From NCBI GenBank assembly GCA_030267565.1, contig BRXU01000016.1:932501-996500 (forward strand): 64,000 nt of DNA. The letters are read 5' to 3'. Positions within the stretch are counted from its first letter, which is position 1, and every line of letters begins with the position of its first letter. A program made the translations under genes and the position numbers. This document shows, one piece after another, positions 23,201 to 34,294 of this stretch. The notes beneath the pieces were generated by a model, which was given only the letters and a program-made list of their open reading frames with translations, searched no databases and had not been told where the DNA came from. Source of the DNA: Pleodorina starrii (lineage: Eukaryota; Chlorophyta; Chlorophyceae; Chlamydomonadales; Volvocaceae).

Positions 23201-26200
23201 CAGGTCGTCAGGGTTACGATGGAGGGCGGGGAATGGGGCGGGGGGAGTGGAGTTAGGTACCGCACCCGCTACGAGGCCCTAGGTCCTCACTCCTCAGCTC
23301 CTTCAACCCCGCACGTGACGCACAGCCCACGTGACAAAAGCCCAGCCAGCCAGCCCTTGCAGCCCTTACCAGTCCTTACCAGCCCATACCAGCCCTTTCA
23401 GCCTTTTCAGTCCTTGCAGCGGCGCTACCGACAGTATGAAAAAGTCCGGAGGAGCCCCACCTTCCACCACCTCCCACCCCCCCAACCCCCACCCCCCAAC
23501 CCCCCCCCCCCAACCCCAGCCCCCCCCCACCCCCACCTGCAGCTTCAGAATGTCCAGTCGCGTGTTGGCCTTGTCCAGTGCGTCCTTGGTCTCCACATGC
23601 GCCCTCCGCAGCTCCCGGTGGCTCTCCTTCAGCTCCCGCAGCTCCTCAGCCTCCAGACTCTTCTGCTCCTCCCACTTGGACCGCATCTGGGAGGGAGGGA
23701 GGGGCCCGGGGGCGGGGGGCGGGGGCGGGAGGGCGGGGGAGAGGGCGGGGCGGGGGCGGGGGCGAGGGCGAGGGCGAGGGCGAGGGCGAGGGCGAGGGCG
23801 AGGGCGAGGGCGAGGGCGAGGGCGAGGGCGGGGGCGGGAGAGGGAGGGAGGGGGAGAGGAAGGGTAAGGAAGGCGAAACCGCAGCGATGGAAGGAAGGGG
23901 AGGGAAGGGAGGGAGGGGAGGGAAGGGAGGGAGGGGAGGGAAGGGAGGGAGGGGAGGGGGAAGATGGCCAGCCCCCGCACTCCACTCCACTCCACTCCAG
24001 GGAGGCACCCACCGTCTCGAACTTGCGGTTGACCTCATCCTCCACCACCGCCATAAAGTGAGACCGCAGCTGCGCCCCCAGGCCCCGCGGATTGGGCGGC
24101 AGCGCCATCAGCGCCTCGAGCCGCCGCTCCTCCTCGTCGTCCAGCTCCTGATCAGGATCAAGAAACTCCTCCTCGAACCGCCCGCCGACGACGGCACCGA
24201 CGGCACTGCCGACTACGGCCCCGACGGCGGCCCCGACGGCCCCGACGGCACCGACGGAGGCACCGACGGCACCGTCGGCAGCGGCAGCCAAGGGACCGCC
24301 GAGCGAGGTGCCCCGGGGGGAGAGCGCGAGCGGTGAGCCGTGTGGGGCCGCCTTGTGGTTGTTGGTTTCGGCGTGTGGACCGGGGGGGTCCTTGAAGCGG
24401 ACGGAGGAGGCGCGGGCGATGTCGCTCTGGCGGTGGGAGATACCGCCGGTGGTGGTCCTGCGTTGGTGCGGGGGCGGGAGTGAGCGCGGGTCGCGGGTGG
24501 CGGGAGTGGCGGGAGTGCGCGCGGGTCGCGGGTGGCGGGAGTGGCGGGAGTGGGCGCGGGTGGCGGGGTGGCGGGAGTGGGCGCGGGTGGCGGGGTGGTG
24601 TCTCACCTTCGTGCGTCCTCCATCACCTGATCCGCCCAGCGCTTGAGGCTCTGCGTCACATCGGACCGCTCCCGCAGCCGCTGCTGGTGCTCTTCCAGAC
24701 TGCCCTTGACGGTGGATACGGACTGGGGGTGGGGGCGGGGCGGGGCGGGGCGGGGCGGGGCGGGGCGGGGCGGGGCGGGGCGGGGCGGGGCGGGGCGGGG
24801 CGGGGCGGGGCGGGGCGGGGCGGGGCGGGGCGGGGCGGGGCGGGGCGGGGCAGGGCAGGGCAGGGCAAGCGCGGGGGCAAGTGGGAAGGCGAGGGAGGGC
24901 AGGCGGGGACAGGTGGGAACTGGGCGCTGGGCCCTGCCTGCTAGGTCCGGCCTGCGCTTGTGCCTGGGCTTGGGCTTGGGCTTGGGCTTGGGCTTGGGCC
25001 TCCGCGCGTTTAGGCCTTCCTCCTCCCCGGCCCCCCCGCCACAGTTGCTTTGCTGCGGTCGCCTCGATTACTTCGTCGCCGCGGCTCTATCCTGCCATCC
25101 AGGCATGTGGGTGAGACCCGCCATGTGGGAGGAACCACGCCGCCGTCGACCCCCACGCCGAGCCGAGCCACACTCACCGGCTGCCAGTGCTGCATGTCCT
25201 TTCGGGAACGAAGCGACGCCAGCGTCCGCAGCCCCGACATCGAGCCGGAATCCGACACGCGCTGCCGTACACTCTCGCCGGCGCCGCTCGCGAGCGAGTC
25301 GCTGCGGTAGCGGAACATCGACGCCTCGCCGCGCGGCGACGTCGCCGGCAGCTCCGCGCCGCCGCCGCCGCCGCCGCCTCCGTCGTCGTCGTCACTGTCG
25401 TACTCGTCAAGCAGCCGCTGGATGGCGGCCAGGCGCGCGATGTCGATGCCGCCGACGGTGCCCGGCGCGGGCTGCAGACCCATGGGTCCGCCGCCACCGC
25501 CGCCGCCGCCGCCGCGGCCGGGGAACATCACCTGACTGCTCATCGAGTCCAGTCCGCCGACAAAGCCGCCATTCATGCTCCCCGCCGGCTGCCGAAAATG
25601 GCCGGCGGTGCTGCCGGTGGTGCTGGCGAAGCTGCGGTCACGTGTGAGTGTGGCGCGACTGCCCCGGGTCGTCGCGCCACTGGGCTGGTAGTTCCGATGG
25701 AGTGCGGCGCCGGCGGGGCTTGCTGGGGAGAGGGTGGCGGAGGAGGACTCCGCGTGCGGGTGGACGCGGCTGCTAGCGGTTCGGGGCGAGTCGGGGCGGC
25801 TGTGGAGGGCCCGGGCGGTAAGTTGGGCCCGGGCGCGGTTGGCGGGGTTGCGGGAGGGCGTGGCGGCGTCGCCGGTTCCGGAGCCGCTGGCTCTGCTTGC
25901 GGAGGCGGAGGCGGCGGCTGTGGCGGGGGTGGCGGGGTCGGTTGTGGAGGGGGTGATGGTGGTGGGCGAGGCGAAGGGGCTGCCGGGCGCTGCGGCGAGG
26001 GTTGTGGCGGCGATGCGTGAGGGAGATGAGGTTCTGGTTGTGATGGTGGGTCCGGATGAGGGGACGGATGCGAGTTTTGGGGCGTCGGCGGCCTGGCTTG
26101 GGGCGGGGGAGTCGGTGGCATTGAGGCGGAGGCTGCCGCTGCCCGCGGGCGGTCCCACAGACGCCAGCGCCTGCGACATGCGCGCAGGGCTAAGCACCGT

Positions 26201-26221
26201 CGGAATCGCTCCTGCAGACAT
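17244..26221 (-). CDS. Large low-complexity coiled-coil protein, 1873 residues
   Basis: Twelve exons close in phase: 26221-25178, 24722-24607, 24457-24013, 23686-23537, 22953-22553, 22200-21744, 21219-20969, 20834-19727, 19487-18546, 18329-18127, 17964-17697 and 17480-17244. The first 348 residues are Ser/Thr/Pro/Ala-rich and likely disordered. Heptad-rich segments follow: around 349-387 (LEEHQQRLRERSDV), 480-585 (EEERRLEALMAL; EEQKSLEAEELRELKESH), 719-750, 850-990 (EKERADRAAAAAEAA; REQLRELSKTLSQRTDEV), and the C-terminal 1770-1840 (KRELAEEVMVSRQQWLEEAR). Between them are long Ala/Gly runs encoded by GCC repeats and a HHNHHNHH patch. Intron 6 uses a GC donor. No enzymatic motif is seen. A structural role at cilium, basal body or cytoskeleton is conceivable but not shown. 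Confidence 0.8.
23752..23838. repeat. GAGGGC hexanucleotide tract in an intron
   Basis: About 14 copies of GCGAGG fill part of the intron 23687-24012 of the coiled-coil gene, followed at 23890-23960 by a GGGAAGGGAGGGA-type purine tract. Both are intronic simple repeats. Confidence 0.85.
24738..24853. repeat. GGGGC pentanucleotide microsatellite in an intron
   Basis: More than twenty nearly perfect GGGGC units lie in the intron 24723-25177 of the coiled-coil gene. A GGGCTT hexamer run (about 24966-25000) lies in the same intron. The antisense transcript strand is C-rich. Confidence 0.9.
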
Positions 26222-27020
26222 CCTGGCGCGGGTTTGCTTCTGGAGGGGTGGAGCTCGCGTGGGCGACGCTCAGGATGTGCGTCGCCGGGGCCCCGGCGGG
26301 TAGCAACGGCGTCGGCGGTTGCTGCGCCAAGGCTCCGCGGTACTACACGCCTTCCACAGCATTTCGATGTCGCATCGATGTTGAAAGTGCCGCCCGACGT
26401 GTTGCGGTGTTGCGGTGTTGCGGTTTGGCGCAGGTAACAGCGGCGTTGCGCTTATATACGTTAGGATAGGCACTTAGAAAGGGCGTTTAATGCTGCAAGA
26501 CAGCAACGCGACTCATTGGATGATCATTAAGGGTTATAACAGTTATTTCATTATGGAAGACGGAAACATTTCGTTTTCTGGGTCAGTAAATAAAACGGGA
26601 TCACTGTCAAGCCTTTACCTCGCACCGGTATACATTTTAACACAACTAATGGTCGTGGGAAAGCATTTCCGGGCGGAGCGGTCAGCGACAGAGGCGAGCC
26701 GCGAAGCAACCGTCCGTCTGTCCGTACAACGAGAAAAACGGCTCGTTTCTCCCTATGCCCTCGCTACACTTTTCCACACCGCAAACCCTGGAAGGAGTTT
26801 CAGTCTGCAGCTGTGACCTCCAGACCACGTTTGCGTTCGATTTGTTGGAATCAACATACTAATTAGCAAGGCAAAGGGCTTTTGCAACGCCCCGTGGCAT
26901 AGAATAGCAACAAGACGTAAGTTCGTCGAAATCAACCATAAGGACTGAGTCAGCCGCAGCTTTCGAGGCACTTGGACCTAAGTCGAGCCGGCGCCCTTCG
27001 TGCACTGAAACTGAGCGGCC
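26222..27020. promoter_or_regulatory. Divergent intergenic region between coiled-coil gene and SF3B6
   Basis: Eight hundred bases separate two genes transcribed away from each other. On the minus strand CGTATATAAG (26460-26451) is a good TATA-box candidate for the coiled-coil gene, about 230 bases before its ATG. I see no clear TATA element for SF3B6. An open frame from 26490 lacks coding character and probably reflects chance. Confidence 0.5.
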
Positions 27021-28004
27021 ATGGCAGCAGCTGCTCAGCGTGCACGTAACCAAAGGCTGCCGCCTGAGGTGAACAGGCAAGCGCATGTTCAGGAGAGGGC
27101 CTGCGCATCATTTTTTACCGGCAGAACGCTGACAGCAAGGTATATTGCTGCGACCTCTGCAGGGCGCTGTTTGTGCGCAACCTGCCCTTTAATATCTCGT
27201 CTGAGGAGATGTATGACATCTTCGGCAAGTATGGGCCAGTTCGACAGATCCGGATGTAAGTCGGGGCAGGTGGGGTTGGTGGGCTTCCTCAGTGGCCTGT
27301 GACAATGGTGACGGGGTCTTACGGTCATGGAGCCCCCGTATATGCAGAGGGACGACTAAGGAGACGCGTGGCACGGCGTACGTTGTGTACGAGGACATTT
27401 ACGACGCTAAGAACGCGTGCGATCACCTGTCGGGCTTCAACGTGGCGAATCGCTATCTCATCGTACTGTACTTCAATCCTGTCCGACACAGCAAGAAGGT
27501 ACGCCGCCGGGGTTCGGTGGGAAAGGAGGGCTGGTAGCAACCATGCGGCTGTGCGATGACCCGTGGGGCAGGGGCCTCAAGGTAGGGCACGGCTCACGAG
27601 ACGCACAGCCATCCCGAATTAGGCACTTCCCCCGCGCGCAGAGCTCCACATTTGTCATGTACGCCTTCCCCTGGGGGCGGACTGCCGGCACGCAACCCGT
27701 GTACTCCTGACCTCATGGGGGTTGGCGGCCCGATCCTCACGGTACTGCGGCGCTTGGATGCGGCAGCGAGAGCTTTTGGCCGGCACCCAAGTCGTTCGGC
27801 CTCAGTGATAATGCCGTTGCCCTTGTTAGGACTACTTTAGGGCTTGCGATTATCCTAGGATCTGTGAGTCTCCCGTGCTACGCGCTGATCCCATTCCTTG
27901 CCCCGCCAACCCTGCAGGTCAGCACCAAGGAGCAGGAGGAGCAGCTGCGGAAAATGCAGGACAAGTACGGAGTGGACGGGCAGCAGCACGCAAAGGCGAA
28001 ATGA
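27021..28004 (+). CDS. SF3B6: Splicing factor 3b subunit 6 (SF3B6/p14)
   Basis: Four exons, 27021-27076, 27163-27255, 27348-27498 and 27918-28004, encode 128 residues, the usual length for this protein. It is an RRM protein of the SF3b complex in the U2 snRNP, contacting the branch-point adenosine and SF3B1. RNP2 is LFVRNL (residues 21-26) and RNP1 lies within [10 protein letters not shown]. The segments [13 protein letters not shown] start, [31 protein letters not shown] and [12 protein letters not shown] closely match the conserved family. The first intron must use a GC donor (AG|GCAAGC) because that alone joins PPEVN to RALFVRNL in frame. The start ATG fits family length. Head-to-head neighbour: the coiled-coil gene. 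Confidence 0.95.
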
Positions 28005-30137
28005 GGGGGCGGACGGTGGCAGCGCGGCGGACTGGTTCGGGCGCTGGGCGCGGCGGCCGGGGGTTGGGGGCAAGCAGGGGGCGCGGAGATTGGGCCGTGC
28101 GCCGGACCTGGCCGTGCGGTGGGGCTTGTACTGGGTTGGGGTACTGCCCAGCAGTGTCCGGTTGTTGAAAAGACGGTGGCCAGTGCAGTGTTCGCTTGCG
28201 CGGTGGCTCTTTTAACGGGGTGTAGAGCAATGGAGGAGGTGCAAAGTAGTGGAGGAACGCTTGCATGAGCACGCGTGGCGGGCGAGCGTCTGGACGTTGA
28301 CATTTTTGGCTTACCGTAATTTGAGCAATCGTTCGGAGCCCAGCCTTTGACATTGAGGGGTCTCCGTCAAGACGACCTGAGTGGCAGGGCTTCCTAGGGC
28401 TCCTATGCAGCGGTGCGTGTACTCATGACGTTCGGGAGGCGAAGTGAGGTTTGCGACGCCGAAGCTGGCCAAGAGATGTGCTCGCTTTGCCACGCCGGTG
28501 TTGCCGCAGTTTACCTGACGCCTCCCTGGCGAGCCGAGCCGTCTGTACCTGACTGCCTCAGAACACAACGTCGATAACCTGTGCTTGCTGCACTGTACGC
28601 TAGGTAACCGGGACACGTCACACGTCCATGCCCTGAAGTTTGCGGGGGGACCAGGGACGCGCGTTTTGTCGTGAAGCACCGTTTTTACAGATGTGGATTT
28701 CGATCATCGCGATGACTAAGGCTTAGTAGTGAAGCCCGTGCACGACGAAGCCAGCCATTGCACCTCCAGAGCGGCTCACGAAGCTCGAATCCAACCCGTT
28801 GCCTTCCACCCTGAGGGTCGTAGCGAGCCTTTCACAGCTACGCTAGCCACGCAGCAGCAGCGGCAATGAGAAGCATGGCGAGCATCGTCCCAAAATCGCC
28901 ATCCCAGAAGGTCCATGGCCAGCCCCACCACGTCCGCCCGACTACTCTGCCCGCTGAATTAAGCCATCCGAATCGAACACGACGAGATCCATCAAACCAA
29001 ACTGTGCCGTACCACACAACCGCCAGGCCACTGGGCACGCTGCGGCTGGAAGACGCGTCGGTGTCGGCAGTGGCCTTTTCTCGACCCACTTTAGGGCTCG
29101 CCTGACTGCTGTCGGAACTGCCAAGCCAAACCGAGCGACACATCGAAGCAACGCCATCTTCGCGCACCCCGCTCGTCCTGCCTACCCGCACTCACCACGG
29201 CATCTCCGCACGTACATGAATTTCTTCTGAGGCGATAGGCCGCCTTCCCGCGGGCCCTTACCACCGGCATGCCGTTGCGCATCAGCCCAGCCAACCGGCC
29301 TGCCAGGCAGGGACCTCGACACGACAGCAGCTGGTGCGGCGCTGCCTCAGCGCCCCCCAAAGCATTTCTTCTTTTCTTTTCTTCGCCACCCGAAGTGTGC
29401 CCATTTTACGACAACGGCGACGATGACTTACTAATTACTCCACCACCCGAGTACCTTCGAAATCCGACAAAACAAAACAACACACGCACACAACCTCGTA
29501 CTCACACCACACGAGGCATATAAATATTGGGATGCGCAGCGGCAGCAGCAGGACGGCGGCGCTCCAGGCTCCGCTCTTGCGCCGAAGACTGGCGCGCTCG
29601 CAGCAGGAGGCACGGCTGGCGTCGGCTGGCTGAGCATCACGTTAACAGACGCGGCATATCTGGGCATACGCCACCCACCGCGTCACCATGCAATGCAATG
29701 CTCCGCTGCCGCTGCCGCCGTTCACACAGCCGCAAGGGCTAGCTAAGACGGCTGGAGGAGCCAGTCGTGCCGGCCCGCTGCGCCGCTGCGCCGCCAGCCG
29801 CTTCGCCCCGCCACGTCGCCGGCCGCTGCCGCTGCCGCTGCGGCATCCATTCATCCATCCATCCACCATCCATCCACCGAGCCGCTGCCTTCAAGCTGCT
29901 GCAGTCCCGCAGCTCCAACCGCTGCTGCTGCTGCTGTTGGCACCGCACCGACATCCCTCGCCAGCTGCCCAGGCACCCGTCTGGCGTGGAAGGCTGCGCA
30001 GCAGCAGCTGGAGCAGCGGCAGCTGCGGCGGCACGCCGCCTGCCGCCTCGACCCGCGCCGCCCCGCTGGCAGGCACGCAGCACGTCGCTCCGCTCCGCTT
30101 CACTGCGCTTCACTGCGCTGTGCTGTTCACTGCGCGC
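28005..30137. other. Convergent 3' region of SF3B6 and DLA2, no confident gene
   Basis: This 2.1-kb segment lies between two 3' ends and should hold both UTRs. A TATAAATA sequence (29519-29526) and, leftward of it on the minus strand, an ATG at about 29406 and donor-like GTGGTAAGG and GTGGTGAGT sites hint at a small minus-strand gene around 29480-28838 ending in a hydrophobic LAMLLIAAAAAWLA, but I could not join exons convincingly. A CATTCATCCATCCATCC-type short repeat lies near 29848-29876. Confidence 0.35.
29519..29526. promoter_or_regulatory. Isolated TATA-like box
   Basis: TATAAATA stands alone in GC-rich DNA between the SF3B6 and DLA2 3' ends. Either strand could use it (TATTTATA on minus). 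No gene model could be attached to it. Confidence 0.3.
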
Positions 30138-33100
30138 TTACATGGTGAGCTGCTCGGGGCTCTCGATGACGGCCTTGAGCGTCTGCAGGAACTCCGCAGC
30201 GTCGGCGCCGTACACGATGCGGTGGTCGGCCGTCAGGTTGACGTTCATGACCTTCTTGACGCCGATGAGGCCGTCGGGGGTGGCCACCACGGTAGGCTTG
30301 GAGCCGCCCACTGCCATGATGGCGGCGGTGCCTGTGGCGGGAGGAGGGAGTTGCAAGGGACAAGGAGGGGTTAAATGAGGAGGAGGCAGACGTGACGTGA
30401 TGCGGGCGCCACTCATGATGTTCGGAAGGGGCCGTCAAGAGGGGGGAGCGAAGTATGGAGGGCGCAAGGCGCTGTGTGTGGTGGACGGTAGAGGGCGGTG
30501 GCTTGACCCGATGGCGCGAACGACCGCGACGGAGTAGATAACGAGACACAGGCGAGGCGGGGCAAATCCACGAAAGGGGTCCATCATCCGGAGGAAAAGG
30601 AGGAAAAGCCTCCACACACACCCGGCCCCACTCATCGGCCGCCCCGACACCACCCCCAATCCCCCATTCCAACTCACCCGGCGGCAGGATGGCGTCAAAG
30701 GTCTCCACGCCGTACATGCCCAGGTTGGAAATGGTGAAGGTGCCGCTGTTGTACTCGTCGGGCTGCAGCTGCTTGGACCGCGCGCGCTTCACCAGGTCGG
30801 CCCAGTTGCGGGACAGCTGGTAGAGGTCGGTGGAGTCGGCGTTCTTGAGCACCGGCGTGATGAGGCCGCCGTCGGGCATGGCCACCGCCAGCGCCACATT
30901 GATGGAGGCGTTGTAGGTGATGCCGCTGCCGTCGGCGGTGCAGGCTGAAGAAGGGGAAGAAGGCGGGGGGGGGGGAGAAGGCGGGGAGGGGGGGTAAGGG
31001 CGGGGAAGAAGGGCGGGGAAGAAGGCGTGTGGGTGAAGGGTGGCGGGTGGGTGTGGGTGGGTGGGTGCGAGGAGCAGACAGCGGGTGGGTGGCGGGTTTG
31101 CGGGTGGGTGGCGGGTGGGTGGGTGACGGACGCAAAGCAAGGGGTGAGGGAGTGTGGGACCGAAGGGGAGGGGTTACGGGGGAGGCAGTCCGGAGGGCGC
31201 GAGAGGGGTGCGGACGGTAGGGGATGAAGGGCAGAGGGCGCTATCGCCAGACTGAAAGGCAGTGGCAAGGGAGGCAGGGGCCAGGAAGGCAGACAGGCAG
31301 AGCTCCGACCCACCGGCGTACAGCAGCGGGTGCTTGGCCAGCGCCACACCGCAGGCCTTGGCCAGCAGGGCGGTCATGGTGACGCCCTTGGGCTTGAGCT
31401 GCTGGTACAGCGCGTCCAGCTTGTCGGTCACGATGGCGTACGACACGCGGAACTCGGGGACCTGGGGCGGGAGGCAGCGGCGGGTCGGGGCGGGGAGCGG
31501 GGGTAGCCTCGTGTTGGTGAGCCCGACCTCTTGCAGGTTGGGGTGTAGAAACCCGCCCTCTACACCAGGAGGAGATCGAAAAGCTCGGGCCGCCAATCCG
31601 GCCCGGGCCGCAGCCCCACGTTCAAAGCTTGGCCTTGCTTTAAGCGCATCCTCCTAGGCCGTCAAAACTTTGAAAATAATGCCAGGGAAGGGAAGGCCCC
31701 TCTCCGCGGCCCTCAGCGCCGCCCGCGTTCCGTGCGACCAGTCCTGCCGTGGCTCGACATCGCCGCGTATGCGTACACGCCGCCGGTGCCGCAGCGCGCG
31801 AAGCGTATCTCGCTCCTGCCGGTGCTACTTCCGATGCTGCTGCCGCTGCCCTGTCCGGCGGCGTTCCCGGTCCCCATTTGCCGAAGACTGGGAGCGAACC
31901 GGGTCCCCGGGTGAGCGCCCCATTGCTCTGCATGGGTTGGCTCCACGCCCCGGACCGCTGCACCGCTGATCTACCCCAGAGCCCCGACACACTGTCAGCA
32001 TCTCCTGCGTTGCTGCATCTGCATCATCTGCCGCTCTGTGGGTGCGCACAGCGCCGCCGCAATTCGTTTCGCTCTTCATGGTTGTGACTGTCTGTCTGTC
32101 TGAAAGGTGCCTTGTCAGCGTCGGCGCTGCAGGCGACGAAAGAACGAACCGCGGCAGCGGAAGCAGCGACCCAATCCACCGACTCGCGCTCGCAACCACG
32201 AGCCGAGCCCAGCCCCGACGGAGGCCCCGGGTAGGTCCGCCAACTCACGCCGCGGGATCCAAAAGCCGCAGCCTTGCTTAGAATGTTAGAAAGCCCCCGT
32301 TGGTCAAGACAGCCCCTGCTCGTAAGAAGGCCCTGCTGCCCTCAGCAGCCGCACCTTGAGGCTCTCGTTCATGTTGCGAGCCACGGCAGCCTGCAGGGTG
32401 GTGAACGGCTTGGTGGTGCCGCGCAGCTCGGACACGGTGGTGGCCTTGGCGGGCGCGGCGGCGGCGGCCTTGGCCGGCGCGGCGGCGGGCGCGGCGGCCG
32501 GGGCGGCAACGGCAGCGGCCGGCGCGGGCGCGGCCGGGGCAGGGGCGGCGCCCTTGCCGGCGGCGCGGGCCTCCACATCCGCGGCGGTGATGCGGCCGTT
32601 GGGGCCGGTGCCCGCGACGGTGGCCAGATCGACCTGTTCGGGGTGCATGCATGGATGGCAACGGCTTGGTGGGTATGGCTGGAGGGAAGGCGTGTAAGTG
32701 GAGGCGCGGCGAGGTAGACCGATGCAATAGCCGGAAGCATGGCTGGAAGGCACTGGAGTGCAATATGTGTTCGCAGCCTTCGTGATGCCTACGAGCAGTG
32801 CATGTATGCCCTGTCCGATTCGAACGAACACCACCAGGCGCGAGGGAGGACCACGACGGTCGCATCCCCATGCAGCGCGGGAGGAATTGCTTTGGGTTGA
32901 TCATTTTGCCGCATGGCCAGGCGTAACGGCAGCCGCACGGTTTTCCGAGCGTTGCATGGCTCGTCACGTAACGCTTCAAGGATAGGGTCGGGGGAAGTCT
33001 CCTGACCCTGCCAGCAATGGAATGCTAGAGGGGGGTGCAGCGCTCAACGGAGACGCGGTGCTTGGGTAGCGCACGTTTAGCTACGACCAATTCTAGATTT

Positions 33101-33956
33101 TGTTGGACAGGACATGTTTGCATCGGATGCATATTGACCGCAGCTGCGCGCATTTACCCCACAGGTAGAGCGCGAATGTCGAGACATGCGAGCGTTACAG
33201 AAGCGCCTTATCAAGCCAACAACGCACCTTCAGCTCCTTGGCCAGCTGCTTGGCATAGGGAGTGGCCACGATGCGGCCATCAGCGCGAGGCGCCGGGGCC
33301 GGGGCGGCGGCGACCGCGACAGGAGCAGGCGCGGGCGCGGGAGCCGGAGCAGCAGGGGCAGCAGCAGCCTGCGGCAAAATTGAGCACAGCAAATGTATTG
33401 AATTAATTAAACTAAATTACATTATCTAGCTTTTAGGATCAGTAGGAAGTATTCAAGAATGCGTCGGCTGCCTTCCTAACGCCTACATCCATTGTGTCCT
33501 CACCGGAGCGGGCGCGGGAGCAGCGGCCGCGGGCGCAGCAGGAGCAGCAGCTGGGGCAGCAGCAGCAGCTGGACCGCCCAGAGCAGCGGCCTTCTTCTTG
33601 GCCTCCTCGACCTCGTTGGCGTTTTCGGCCACGAAGGCGATCGGTGCGCCGACGCCCGCCCGCTCGCCCTCCTGGACCACGATCGCGCCCAGAATGCCCT
33701 CGCTGAAGGACTCCACATCCATATCGGCCTTGTCGCTCTCCACGACCACCAGCGCCTCGCCCTTCTTGACCTTATCGCCAACGCTCTTCAGCCAGGAGAC
33801 GATCTTTCCCTCAGTCATAGTGGAGCTCAGGGCAGGCATGAACACCTCCTTCACGGCATTGGGGACCACCAGGCACCTGCGCCCCGCGCGGACGGAGGGC
33901 ACAGGCTTGGCCGAGCCGGAAACGCCAGCCTTAGCCGGCACGCGCGTCGCCTGCAT
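30138..33956 (-). CDS. DLA2: Plastid pyruvate dehydrogenase E2 (dihydrolipoamide acetyltransferase)
   Basis: Six exons, 33956-33504, 33368-33228, 32633-32355, 31461-31314, 30944-30678 and 30331-30138, encode 493 residues. Residues 1 to about 33 form an Arg/Ser-rich transit-peptide-like leader. The lipoyl domain (about 35-115) carries ESDKADMD with the lipoylated Lys near 76. Two Ala-Pro linkers flank the E3-binding domain (RIVATPYAKQLAKEL, GTGPNGRITAADV). The acyltransferase domain follows (YNASINVALAVAM, SGTFTISNLGMYG) and ends with DHRIVYGAD, where the catalytic His is near 466. The enzyme transfers acetyl from E1 to CoA to feed plastid fatty acid synthesis. In Chlamydomonas, DLA2 is also reported to bind psbA mRNA. 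The DHRxxYGAD form is typical of plastid E2s rather than mitochondrial ones. Confidence 0.95.
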
Positions 33957-34294
33957 GTTGAAGGATTCGCTGCTGAGCCTTCTAAGTTGAAATTGGGTTA
34001 CTAGGCGTTCCGGTTGAAAGTTGTGAGGCAACGCTGCTTATAAAATTGGGGGAAGGAAAGATGCATGCAGACGCAGCAGTACGGCGGGTCACTTTTTGGG
34101 TCGTCCTTCGGTGCGATGCATGAAGTGCTTGCGCCTAGTTCTCAGGAACCAGGCTGGAATTTAGTATCTAAACCCAGTTGTGATTTTGTCTTTAGTTTTG
34201 TATTGAGTATTGGACGCAATCCACATTACGTAGGGTCAACGACGTCACTAGTATATGTACCCTAACTACATCGTTTAGGGCCTCATAGGTTATA
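33957..34294. promoter_or_regulatory. Divergent promoter between DLA2 and the BACK/discoidin gene
   Basis: The region is 338 bases long. On the minus strand AATTTTATAAG (34048-34038) is a good TATA candidate about 82 bases before the DLA2 ATG. On the plus side a TATATGTA (34252-34259) lies about 40 bases before the ATG of the other gene and is a weaker candidate. Confidence 0.55.

Noticed and set aside
26490..26816. 108-codon open frame in the divergent promoter region
   Set aside because: Lower GC than neighbouring coding exons, no motif, no splice context.
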